Shown here: in pieces, positions 1-11,705 of the stretch
How positions within the stretch are numbered: the first letter of the stretch is position 1
How the letters are laid out: each line of letters opens with the position of its first letter
Made by a program: the position numbers and the translations under genes
Source: Morinoia aosen
Lineage: Eukaryota; Arthropoda; Malacostraca; Amphipoda; Talitridae
DNA length: 64,000 nucleotides
Reading direction: 5' to 3'
NCBI GenBank assembly: GCA_030386875.1
Contig: CM059560.1
Coordinates: 44,124,757 to 44,188,756, forward strand
Notes under the pieces: model-generated
Database searches by the model: none
The model's input: only the letters and a program-made list of their open reading frames with translations
What the model was told of the DNA's origin: nothing

Positions 1-836
1 TTCTGTACTCCTTTGTACGCTGTAGAGATACCTCGTGTACTGCTTTGTACGTTCTAGAGACATTTCCTGTACTCCTTTGTGCGCTGTAGAGCTACCTTCT
101 GTACTCCTTTGTGCGCTGTAGAGATACCTTCTGTACTCTTTTGTGCGCTGTAGAGATAGCTTCTTTACTCCTTTGTACGCTGAAGAGATACCTCGTGTAC
201 TCCTCTGTACGTTCTAGAGATATTTCCTGTACTCCTTTGTGCGCTGTAGAGATACCTTCTGTACTCCTTTGTGCGCAGTAGAGATACCTTCTGTACTCCT
301 TTGTGCGCTGTAGAGATACCTTCTGCACTCCTTTGTGCGCTGTAGAGATACGTTCTGTATTCCTTTGTGCGCTGTAGAGATACCTCGAGTACTCCTTTGT
401 ACGTTCTAGAGATATTTCCTGTACTCCTTTGTGCGCTGTAGAGATACCTTTTGTACTCCTTTGTGCGCTGTAGAGATACCTTCTGTACTCCTTTGTGCGC
501 TGTAGAGATACCTCGTGTACTCCTTTGTACGTTCTAGAGATATTTCCTGTACTCCTTTGTGCGCTGTAGAGATACCTTCTGTACTCCTTTGTACGCTGTA
601 GAGATACCTTCTGTACTCCTTTGTGCGCTGCAGAGATACCTTCTGTACTCCTTTGTACGCTGTAGAGATACCTTCTGTACTCCTTTGTACGCTGTAGAGA
701 TACCTCGTGTACTCCTTTGTACGTTCTAGAGATATTTCCTGTACTCCTTTGTGCGCTGTAGAGATACCTTCTGTACTCTTTTGTGCGCTGTAGAGATACC
801 TTCTGTACTCCTTTGTGCGCTGTAGAGATACCTTCT

Positions 837-868
837 GTACTCCTTTGTACGCTGTAGAGATACCTCGT
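837..868 (+). repeat. Reference monomer type B (usually precedes C)
   Basis: It differs from type A at three places: A instead of G at position 13 (GTACGC in place of GTGCGC), and C and G at 30-31, giving the tail TCGT. Monomers with the B head but the A tail are also common inside A runs. The TCGT-tailed form is found almost only directly before a C monomer, so B plus C behaves as a linked 64-bp dimer. The head change creates a second GTAC exactly 10 bp after the first. Confidence 0.95.
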
Positions 869-900
869 GTACTCCTTTGTACGTTCTAGAGATATTTCCT
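869..900 (+). repeat. Reference monomer type C (bead boundary, contains TCTAGA)
   Basis: It differs from type A at six of 32 positions: A at 13, T at 16, C at 18, TT at 27-28 and C at 30. These changes make ACGT at 13-16 and TCTAGA at 17-22, so one monomer carries two GTAC sites, ACGT and TCTAGA, all palindromic. C monomers are spaced 2 to 17 monomers apart where measured (64 bp at 16403/16467 and 29202/29266; 544 bp at 14290/14834 and 31026/31570). They divide the array into beads. On the minus strand C introduces a stop in one of three frames. Confidence 0.95.
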
Positions 901-2468
901 GTACTCCTTTGTGCGCTGTAGAGATACCTTCTGTACTCCTTTGTGCGCTGTAGAGATACCTTCTGTACTTCTTTGTGCGCTGTAGAGATACCTTCTGTAC
1001 TCCTTTGTGCGCTGTAGAGATACCTTCTGTACTCCTTTGTACGCTGTAGAGATACCTCGTGTACTCCTTTGTACGTTCTAGAGATATTTCCTGTACTCCT
1101 TTGTGCGCTGTAGAGATACCTTCTCTACTCTTTTGTGCGCTGTAGAGATACCTTCTGTACTCCTTTGTGCGCTGTAGAGATACCTTCTGTACTCCTTTGT
1201 GCGCTGTAGAGATACCTTCTGTACTCCTTTGTGCGCTGTAGAGATACCTTCTGTACTCCTTTGTACGCTGTAGAGATACCTCGTGTACTCCTTTGTACGT
1301 TCTAGAGATATTTCCTGTACTCCTATGTGCGCTGTAGAGATACCTTCTGTACTCTTTTGTGCGCTGTAGAGATACCTTCTGTACTCCTTTGTGCGCTGTA
1401 GAGATACCTTCTGTACTCCTCTGTACGCTGAAGAGATACCTTCTGTACTCCTTTGTGCGCTGTAGAGATACCTTCTGTACTCCTTTGTACGCTGTAGAGA
1501 TACCTCGTGTACTCCTTTGTACGTTCTAGAGATATTTCCTGTACTCCTTTGTGCGCTGTAGAGATACCTTCTGTACTCCTTTGTGCGCTGTAGAGATACC
1601 TTCTGTACTCCTTTGTGCGCTGTAGGGATACCTTCTGTACTCCTTTGTGCGCTGTAGAGATACCTCGTGTACTCCTTTGTACGCTGTAGAGATACCTTCT
1701 GTACTCCTTTGTGCGCTGTAGAGATACCTTCTGTACTCCTTTGTGCGCTGTAGAGATACCTTCTGTACTCCTTTGTGCGCTGTAGAGATACCTTCTGTAC
1801 TCCTTTGTGCGCTGTAGAGATACCTTCTGTACTCCTTTGTACGCTGTAGAGATACCTCGTGTACTCCTTTGTACGTTCTGGAGATATTTCCTGTACTCCT
1901 TTGTGCGCTGTAGAGATACCTTCTGTACTCCTTTGTGCGCTGTAGAGATACCTTCTGTACTCCTTTGTACGCTTTAGAGATACCTCGTGTACTCCTTTGT
2001 ACGTTCTAGAGATATTTCCTGTACTCCTTTGTGCGCTGTAGAGATACCTTTTGTACTCCTTTGTGCGCTGTAGAGATACCTTCTGTACTCCTTTGTGCGC
2101 TGTAGAGATACCTTCTGTACTCCTTTGTGCGCTGTAGAGATACCTTCTGTACTCCTTTGTGCGCTGTAGAGATACATTCTGTACTCCTTTGTGCGCTGTA
2201 GAGATACCTTCTGTACTCCTTTGTGCGCTGTAGAGATACCTCGTGTACTCCTTTGTACGCTGTAGAGATACCTTCTGTACTCCTTTGTACGCTGTAGAGA
2301 TACCTCGTGTACTCCTTTGTGCGCTGTAGAGATACATTCTGTACTCCTTTGTACGCTGTAGACATACCTCGTGTACTCCTTTGTACGTTCTAGAGATATT
2401 TCCAGTACTCCTTTGTGCGCTGTAGAGATACCTTCTGTACTCCTTTGTGCGCTGTAGAGATACCTTCT

Positions 2469-2500
2469 GTACTCCTTTGTGCGCTGTAGAGATACCTTCT
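2469..2500 (+). repeat. Reference monomer type A (commonest type)
   Basis: A clean copy of the dominant monomer. Key positions counted from GTACTCC: G at 13, the palindrome GCGC at 13-16, G at 18, TAG at 19-21, CC at 27-28 and the tail TTCT at 29-32. It sits in a long uninterrupted A run (about 2410-2690). It holds one CpG (14-15) and one GTAC (1-4). On the minus strand it has no stop codon in any frame; on the plus strand the TAG closes one of the three frames, so plus-strand frames close within about three monomers. Confidence 0.97.
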
Positions 2501-5189
2501 GTACTCCTTTGTGCGCTGTAGAGATACCTTCTGTACTCCTTTGTGCGCTGTAGAGATACCTTCTGTACTCCTTTGTGCGCTGTAGAGATACCTTCTGTAC
2601 TCCTTTGTGCGCTGTAGAGATACCTTCTGTACTCCTTTGTGCGCTGTAGAGATACCTTCTGTACTCCTTTGTGCGCTGTAGAGATACCTCGTGTACTCCT
2701 TTGTACGCTGTAGAGATACCTTCTGTACTCCTTTGTGCGCTGTAGAGATACCTTCTGTACTCCTTTGTACGCTGTAGAGATACCTCGTGTACTCCTTTGT
2801 ACGTTCTAGAGATATTTCCTGTACTCCTTTGTGCGCTGTAGAGATACCTTCTGTACTCCTTTGTGCGCTGTAGAGATACCTTCTGTACTCCTTTGTGCGC
2901 TGTAGAGATACCTTCTGTACTCCTTTGTGCGCTGTAGAGATACCTTCTGTACTCCTTTGTGCGCTGTAGAGATACCTCGTGTACTCCTTTGTACGCTGTA
3001 GAGATACATTCTGTACTCCTTTGTACGCTGTAGAGATACCTCGTGAACTCCTTTGTGCGCTGTAGAGATACCTTCTGTACTCCTTTGTACGCTGTAGAGA
3101 TACCTCGTGTACTCCTTTGTACGTTCTAGAGATATTTCCTGTACTCCATTGTGCGCTGTAGAGATACCTTCTGTACTCCTTTGTGCGCTGTAGAGATACC
3201 TTCTGTACTCCTTTGTACGCTGTAGAGATACCTCGTGTACTCCTTTGTATGTTCTAGAGATATTTCCTGTACTCCTTTGTGCGCTGTAGAGATACCTTCT
3301 GTACTTCTTTGTGCGCTGTAGAGATACCTTCTGTACTCCTTTGTGCGCTGTAGAGATACCTTCTGTACTCCTTTGTGCGCTGTAGAGATACCTTCTGTAC
3401 TTCTTTGTACGTTCTAGAGATATTTCCTGTACTCCTTTGTGCGCTGTAGAGTTACCTTCTGTACTCCTTTGTACGCTGTAGAGATATCTCGTGAACTTCT
3501 TTGTACGTTCTAGAGATATTTCCTGTACTCCTTTGTGCGCTGTAGAGATACCTTCTGTACTCCTTTGTGCGCTGTAGAGATACCTTCTGTACTCCTTTGT
3601 GCGCTGTAGAGATACCTTCTGTACTCCTTTGTACGCTGTAGAGATACCTCGTGTACTCCTTTGTACGTTCTAGAGATATTTCCTGTACTCCTTTGTGTGC
3701 TGTAAAGATACCTTCTGTACTCCTTTGTGCGCTGTAGAGATACCTTCTGTACTCCTTTGTGCGCTGTAGAGATACCTTCTGTACTCCTTTGTACGCTGTA
3801 GAGATACCTTCTGTACTCCTTTGTGCGCTGTAGAGATACCTTCTGTACTCCTTTGTACGCTGTAGAGATACCTCGTGTACTCCTTTGTACGTTCTAGAGA
3901 AATTTCCTGTACTCCTTTGTGCGCTGTAGAGATACTTTCTGTACTCCTTTGTGCGCTGTAGAGATACCTTCTGTACTCCTTTGTGCGCTGTAGAGATACC
4001 TTCTGTACTCCTTTGTACGCTGTAGAGATACCTTCTGTACTCCTTTGTGCGCTGTAGAGATACCTTCTGTACTCCTTTGTACGCTGTAGAGATACCTCGT
4101 GTACTCCTTTGTACGTTCTAGAGATATTTCCTGTACTCCTTTGTGCGCTGTAGAGATACCTTCTGTACTCCTTTGTGCGCTGTAGAGATACCTTCTGTAC
4201 TCCTTTGTGCGCTGTAGAGATACCTTCTGTACTCCTTTGTACGCTGTAGAGATACCTTCTGTACTCTTTTGTGCGCTGTAAAGATACCTTCTGTACTCCT
4301 TTGTACGCTGTAGAGATACCTCGTGTACTCCTTTGTACGTTCTAGAGATATTTCCTGTACTCCTTTGTGCACTGTAGAGATACCTTCTGTACTCCTTTGT
4401 GCGCTGTAGAGATACCTTCTGTACTCCTTTGTGCGCTGTAGAGATACCTTCTGTACTCCTTTGTGCGCTGTAGAGATACCTTCTGTACTCCTTTGTACGT
4501 TCTAGAGATATTTCCTGTACTCCTTTGTGCGCTGTAGAGATACCTTCTGTACTCCTTTGTGCGCTGTAGAGATACCTTCTGTACTCCTTTGGGCGCTGTA
4601 GAGATACCTTCTGTACTCCTTTGTGCGCTGTAGAGATACCTCGTGTACTCCTTTGTACGCTGTAGAGATACCTTCTGTATTCCTTTGTGCGCTGTAGAGA
4701 TACCTTCTGTACTCCTTTGTGCGCTGTAGAGATACCTCGTGCACTCCTTTGTGCGCTGTAGAGATACCTTCTGTACGCCTTTGTGCGCTGTAGAGATACC
4801 TTCTGTACTCCTTTGTACGCTGTAGAGATACCTCCTGTACTCCTTTGTACGTTCTAGAGATATTTCCTGTACTCCTTTGTGCGCTGTAGAGATACCTTCT
4901 GTACTCCTTTGTGCGCTGTAGAGATTCCTTCTGTACTCCTTTGTGCGCTGTAGAGATACCTTCTGTACTCCTTTGTGCGCTGTTGAGATACCTTCTGTAC
5001 TCCTTTGTACGCTGTAGAGATACCTCGTGTACTCCTTTGTACCTTCTAGAGATATTCCCTGTACTCCTTTGTGCGCTGTAGAGATACCTTCTGTACTCCT
5101 TTGTGCGCTGTAGAGATACCTTCTTTACTCCTTTGTGCGCTGTAGAGATACCTTCTGTACTCCTTTGTGCGCTGTAGAGATACCTTCTG

Positions 5190-5212
5190 TACTCCTTTGT
5201 GGCTGTAGAGAT
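5190..5212 (+). repeat. Monomer with 1-bp deletion
   Basis: The head reads GTGGCTG where the consensus has GTGCGCTG, so the monomer is 31 bp and the array phase shifts by one base. I saw no second copy, so it appears to be a private event of the left segment. Confidence 0.85.
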
Positions 5213-6190
5213 ACCTTCTGTACTCCTTTGTACGCTGTAGAGATACCTCGTGTACTCCTTTGTACGTTCTAGAGATATTTCCTGTACTCCTTTGTGCGCT
5301 GTAGAGATACCTTCTGTACTCCTTGGTGCGCTGTAGAAATACCTTCTGTACTCCTTTGTGCACTGTAGAGATACCTTCTGTACTCCTTTGTGCGCTGTAG
5401 AGATACCTCGTGTACTCCTTTGTACGCTGTAGAGATACCTTCTGTACTCCTTTGTGCGCTGTAGAGATACCTTCTCTACTCCTTTGTGCGCTGTAGAGAT
5501 ACCTTCTGTACTCCTTTGTGCGCTGTAGAAATACCTTCTGTACTCCTTTGTGCGCTGTAGAGATACCTTCTGTACTCCTTTGTGCGCTGTAGAGATACCT
5601 TCTGTATTCCTTTGTGCGCTGTAGAGATACCTTCTGTACTCCTTTGTGCGCTGTAGAGATACCTTCTGTACTCCTTTGTACGCTGTAGAGATACCTCGTG
5701 TACTCCTTTGTACGTTCTAGAGATATTTCCTGTACTCATTTGTGCGCTGTAGAGATACCTTCTGTACTCCTTTGTGCGCTGTAGAGATACCTTCTGTACT
5801 CCTTTGTGCGCTGTAGAGATACCTTCTGTACTCCTTTGTGCGCTGTAGAGATACCTTCTGTACTCCTTTGTACGCTGTAGAGATACCTTCTGTACTCCTT
5901 TGTACGCTGTAGAGATACCTCGTGTACTCCTTTGTACGTTCTAGAGATATTTCCTGTACTCCTTTGTGCGCTGTAGAGATACCTTCTGTACTCCATTGTG
6001 CGCTGTAGAGATACCTTCTGTACTCTTTTGTGCGCTGTAGAGATACCTTCTGTACTCCTTTGTGCGCTGTAGATATACCTTCTGTACTCCTTTGTGCGCT
6101 GTAGAGATACCTTCTGTACTCCTTTGTGCGCTGTAGAGATACCTTCTGTACTCCTTTGTGCGCTGTAGAGATACCTTCTGTACTCCTTTG

Positions 6191-6254
6191 TACGCTGTAG
6201 AGATATTTCCTGTACTCCTTTGTACGCTGTAGAGATATTTCCTGTACTCCTTTG
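6191..6254 (+). repeat. Hybrid monomers with B head and C tail
   Basis: Two adjacent monomers have the B head (GTACGCTG) but the C tail (ATATTTCC). The same hybrid occurs at about 15311 and, with a further change (GAACGCTG), at about 32047. Such junctions are expected from crossing over or gene conversion inside the shared GTAGAGATA core. They could also arise by point mutation, but the tail needs three coordinated changes. Confidence 0.8.
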
Positions 6255-9200
6255 TGCGCTGTAGAGATACCTCGTGTACTCCTTTGTACGTTCTAGAGAT
6301 ATTTCCTGAACTCCTTTGTGCGCTGTAGAGATACCTTCTGTACTCCTTTGTGCGCTGTAGAGATACCTTCTGTACTCCTTTGTGCGCTGTAGAGATACCT
6401 TCTGTACGCCTTTGTGCGCTGTAGAGATACCTTCTGTACTCCTTTGTGCGCTGTAGAGATACCTTCTGTACTCCTTTGTGCGCTGTAGAGATACCTTCTG
6501 TACTCCTTTGTGCGCTGTAGAGATACCTCGTGTACTCCTTTGTACGTTCTAGAGATATTTCCTGTACTCCTCTGTGCGCTGTAGAGATACCTTCTGTACT
6601 CCTTTGTGCGCTGTAGAGATACCTTCTGTACTCCTTTGTGCGCTGTAGAGATACCTCGTGTACTCCTTCGTTCGTTCTAGAGATATTTCCTGTACTCCTT
6701 TGTGCGCTGTAGAGATACCTTCTGTACTCCTTTGTGCGCTGTAGAGATACCTTCTGTACTCCATTGTGCGCTGTAGAGATACCTTCTGTACTCCTTTGTG
6801 CGCTGTAGAGATACCTTCTGTACTCCTTTGTACGCTGTAGAGATACCTCGTGTACTCCTTTGTGCGCTGTAGAGATACCTTCTGTACTCTTTTGTGCGCT
6901 GTAGAGATACCTTCTGTACTCCTTTGTGCGCTGTAGAGATACCTTCTGTACTCCTTTGTGCGCTGTAGAGATACCTTCTGTACTCCTTTGTGCGCTGTAG
7001 AGATACCTCGTGTACTCCTTTGTACGTTCTAGAGATATTTCCTGTACTCCTTTGTGCGCTGTAGAGATACCTTCTGTACTCCTTTGTGCGCTGTAGAGAT
7101 ACCTTCTGTACTCCTTTGTACGCTGTAGAGATACCTCGTGTACTCCTTTGTACGTTCTAGAGATATTTCCTGTACTCCTTTGTGCGCTGTAGAGATACCT
7201 TCTGTACTCCTTTGTGCGCTGTAGAGATACCTTCTGTACTCCTTTGTACGCTGTGGAGATACCTTCTGTACTCTTTTGTACGCTGTAGAGACACCTCGTG
7301 TACTCCTTTGTACGTTCTAGAGATATTTCCTGTACTCCTTTGTGCGCTGTAGAGATACCTTCTGAACTCCTTTGTGCGCTGTAGAGATACCTTCTGTACT
7401 CCTTTGTGCGCTGTAGAGATACCTTCTGTACTCCTTTGTACGCTGTAGAGATACCTCGTGTACTCCTTTGTACGTTCTAGAGATATTTCCTGTACTCCTT
7501 TGTGCGCTGTAGAGATACCTTCTGTACTCCTTTGTGCGCTGTAGAGATACCTTCTCTACTCCTTTGTGCGCTGTGGAGATACCTTCTGTACTCCTTTGTG
7601 CGCTGTAGAGATACCTTCTGTACTCCTTTGTACGCTGTAGAGATACCTCGTGTACTCCTTTGTACGTTCTAGAGATATTTCCTGTACTCCTTTGTGCGCT
7701 GTAGAGATACCTTCTGTACTCCTTTGTGCGCTGTAGAGATACCTTCTGTACTCCTTTGTGCGCTGTAGAGATACCTTCTGTACTCCTTTGTGCGCTGTAG
7801 AGATACCTTCTGTACTCCTTTGTGCGCTGTAGAGATTCCTTCTGTACTCCTTTGTACGCTGTAGAGATACCTCTTGTACTCCTTTGTACGTTCTAGAGAT
7901 ATTTCCTGTACTCCTTATTGCGCTGTAGAGATACCTTCTGTACTCCTTTGTGCGCTGTAGAGATACCTTCTGTACTCCTTTGTGCGCTGTAGAGATACCT
8001 TCTGTACTCCTTTGTACGCTGTAGAGATACCTTCTGTACTCCTTTGTGCTCTGCAGAGATACCTTCTGTACTCCTTTGTACGCTGTAGAGATACCTCGTG
8101 TACTCCTTTGTACGTTCCAGAGATATTTCTTGTACTCCTTTGTGCGCTGTAGAGATACCTTCTGTACTCCTTTGTGCGCTGTAGAGATACCTTCTGTACT
8201 CCTTTGTGCGCTGTAGAGATACCTTCTGTACTCCTTTGTGCGCTGTAGAGATACCTCTTGTACTCCTTTGTACGCTGTAGAGATACCTTCTGCACTCCTT
8301 TTTGCGCTGTAGAGATACCTTCTGTACTCCTTTGTGCGCTGTAGAGATACCTTCTGTACTCCTTTGTGCGCTGTAGAGATACCTTCTGTACTCCTTTGTG
8401 CGCTGTAGAGTTACCTTCTGTACTCCTTTGTGCGCTGTAGAGATACCTTCTGTACTCCTTTGTGCGCTGTAGAGATACCTTCTGTACTCCTTTGTGCGCT
8501 GTAGAGATACCTTCTGTACTCCTTTGTACGCTGTAGAGATACCTCGTGTACTCCTTTGTACGTTCTAGAGATATTTCCTGTACTCCTTTGTGCGCTGTAG
8601 AGATACCTTCTGTACTCCTTTGTGCGCTGTAGAGATACCTTCTGTACTCCTTTGTGCGCTGTAGAGATACCTTCTGTACTCCTTTGTGCGCTGTAGAGAT
8701 ACCTCGTGTACTCCTTTGTACGCTGTAGAGATACCTTCTGTACTCCTTTGTGCGCTGTAGAGATACCTTCTGTACTCCTTTGTGCGCTGTAGAGATACCT
8801 TCTGTACTCCTTTGTGCGCTGTAGAGATACCTTCTGTACTCCTTTGTGCGCTGTAGAGATACCTTCTGTACTCCTTTGTGCGCTGTAGAGATACCTTCTG
8901 TACTCCTTTGTGCGCTGTAGAGATACCTCGTGTACTCCTTTGTACGTTCTAGAGATATTTCCTGTACTCCTTTGTGCGCTGTAGAGATACCTTCTGTACT
9001 CCTTTGTGCGCTGTAGAGATACCTTCTGTATTCCTTTGTGCGCTGTAGAGATACCTCGTGTACTCCTTTGTACGTTCTAGAGATATTTCCTGTACTCCTT
9101 CGTGCGCTGTAGAGATACCTTCTGTACTCCTTTGTGCGCTGTAGAGATACCTTCTGTACTCCTTTGTACGCTGTTGAGATACCTCGTGTACTACTTTGTA

Positions 9201-9689
9201 CGTTCTAGAGATATTTCCTGTACTCCTTTGTGCGCTGTAGAGATACCATCTGTACTCCTTTGTGCGCTGTAGAGATACCTTCTGTACTCCTTTGTGCGCT
9301 GTAGAGATACCTTCTGTACTCCTTTGTACGTTCTAGAGATATTTCCTGTACTCCTTTGTGCGCTGTAGAGATACCTTCTGTACTCCTTTGTACGCTGTAG
9401 AGATACCTCGTGTACTCCTTTGTACGTTCTAGAGATATTTCCTGTACTCCTTTGTGCGCTGTAGAGATACCTTCTGTACTCCTTTGTGCGCTGTAGAGAT
9501 ACCTTCTGTACTCCATTGTGCGCTGTAGCGATACCTTCTGTACTCCTTTGTACGCTGTAGAGATACCTCGTGTACTCCTTTGTACGTTCTAGAGATATTT
9601 CCTGTACTCCTTTGTGCGCTGTAGAGATACCTTCTGTACTCCTTTGTGCGCTGTAGAGATACCTTCTGTACTCCTTTGTGCGCTGTAGA

Positions 9690-11705
9690 GATACCTTCTG
9701 TACTCCTTTGTACGCTGTAGAGATACCTTCTGTACTCCTTTGTGCGCTGTAGAGATACCTTCTGTACTCCTTTGTACGCTGTAGAGATACCTCGTGTACT
9801 CCTTTGTACGTTCTAGAGATATTTTCTGTACTCCTTTGTGCGCTGTAGAGATACCTTCTGTACTCCTTTGTGCGCTGTAGAGATACCTTCTGTACTCCTT
9901 TGTGCGCTGTAGAGATACCTTCTGTACTCCTTTGTCCGCTGTAGAGATACCTTCTGTACTCCTTTGTGCGCTGTAGAGATACCTTCTGTACTCCTTTGCA
10001 CGCTGTAGAGATACCTCGTGTACTCCTTTGTACGTTCTAGAGATATTTCCTGTACTCCTTTGTGCGCTGTAGAGATACCTTCTGTACTCCTTTGTGCGCT
10101 GTAGAGATACCTTCTGTACTCCTTTGTGCGCTGTAGAGATACCTTCTGTACTCCTTTGTGCGCTGTAGAGATACCTTCTGTACTCCTTTATACGTTCTAG
10201 AGATATTTCCTGTACTCCTTTGTGCGCTGTAGAGATACCTTCTGTACTCCTTTGTACGCTGTAGAGATACCTCGTGTACTCCTTTGTACGTTCTAGAGAT
10301 ATTTCCTGTACTCCTTTGTGCGCTGTAGAGATACCTTCTGTACTCCTTTGTGCGCTGTAGAGATACCTTCTGTACTCCTTTGTGCGCTGTAGAGATACCT
10401 TCTGTACTCCTTTGTACGCTGTAGAGATACCTCGTGTACTCCTTCGTACGTTCTAGAGATATTTCCTGTACTCCTTTGTGCGCTCTAGAGATACCTTCTG
10501 TACTCCTTTGTAAGCTGTAGAGATCCCTTTTGTACTCCTTTGTGCGCTGTAGAGATACCTTCTGTACTTCTTTGTACGCTGTAGAGATACCTTCTGTACT
10601 CCTTTGTCCGCTGTAGAGACACCTTCTGTACTCCTTTGTACGCTGAAGAGATACCTCGTGTACTCCTTTGTACGTTCTAGAGATATTTCCTGTACTCCTT
10701 TGTGCGCTGTAGAGATACCTTCTGTACTCCTTTGTGCGCTGTAGAGATACCTTCTGTACTCCTTTGTGCGCTGTAGAGATACCTTCTGTACTCCTTTGTA
10801 CGCTGTAGAGATACCTTCTGTACTCCTTTGTGCGCTGTAGAGATACCTTCTATACTCCTTTGTACGCTGTAGAGATACCTCGTGTACTCCTTTGTACGTT
10901 CTAGAGATATTTCCTGTACTCCTTTGTGCGCTGTAGAGATACTTTCTGTACTCCTTTGTGCGCTGTAGAGATACCTTCTGTACTCCTTTGTGCGCTGTAG
11001 AGATACCTTCTGTACTCCTTTGTACGCTGTAGAGATACCTTCTGTACTCCTTTGTGCGCTGTAGAGATACCTTCTGTACTCTTTTGTACGCTGTAGAGAT
11101 ACCTCGTGTACTCCTTTGTACGTTCTAGAGATATTTCCTGTACTCCTTTGTGCGCTGTAGAGATACCTTCTGTACTCCTTTGTGCGCTGTAGAGATACCT
11201 TCTGTACTCCTTTGTGCGCTGAAGAGATACCTTCTGTACTCCTTTGTGCGCTGTAGAGATTCCTTCTGTACTCCTTTGTGCGCTGTAGAGATACCTTCTG
11301 TACTCCTTTGTGCGCTGTAGAGATACCTCGTGTACTCCTTTGTACGCTGTAGAGATATCTTCTGTACTCCTTTGTACGCTGTAGAGATACCTCGTGTACT
11401 CCTTTGTGCGCTGTAGAGATACTTTCTGTACTCCTTTGTACGCTGTAGAGATACCTCGTGTACTCCTTTGTACGTTCTAGAGATATTTCCTGTACTCCTT
11501 TGTGCGCTGTAGAGATACCTTCTGTACTTCTTTGTGCGCTGTAGAGATACCTTCTGTACTCCTTTGTGCGCTGTAGAGATACCTTCTGTACTCCTTTGTG
11601 CGCTGTGAAGATACCTTCTGTACTCCTTTGTGCGCTGTAGAGATACCTTCTGTACTCCTTTGTGCGCTGTAGAGATACCTTCTGTACTCCTTTGTGCGCT
11701 GTAGA
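9690..11705 (+). repeat. 2,016-bp higher-order repeat, copy 1
   Basis: Sixty-three monomers. Marker variants recur in the next block: GCACG at 9998 matches 12014 (offset 2,016), CCTTCGTACG at 10441 matches 12233 (offset 1,792), TAAGC at 10511 matches 12303 (1,792), and AGAGATATCT at 11351 matches 13143 (1,792). The offset drops by 224 bp because copy 1 has seven monomers, including a TTTATACG head near 10188, that copy 2 lacks. Boundaries are good to one or two monomers. Confidence 0.85.

Larger units (their letters stand above)
1..9689 (+). repeat. Left heterogeneous satellite segment
   Basis: A, B and C monomers occur in irregular bead lengths; the first C-to-C distances are 160, 192, 128, 192, 160 and 192 bp. 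One-off variants are frequent (for example AGCTACC near 90, TCGAGT near 387, TAGGGAT near 1625, GTTGAG near 4983, and a 1-bp loss in GTGGCTG near 5200). By eye I could not find two long near-identical blocks in tandem. A GTTCCAG marker at 8114 resembles those of the right half but stands alone here. This fits an older or less recently homogenised part of the array; that is inference. There is no gene. Confidence 0.8.

Noticed and set aside
41-1075. Nucleosome-length bead spacing (160-192 bp between C monomers)
   Set aside because: Early distances look nucleosome-like, but elsewhere they range from 64 to 544 bp, so no general nucleosome period is supported.
1078-2337. Long minus-strand open frame (419 codons) of a 32-residue repeat
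   Set aside because: It is the satellite read backwards. The monomer is stop-free in all minus frames, the frame has no ATG in the consensus, its ends are set only by C-monomer phase, and the same peptide is read in all frames.
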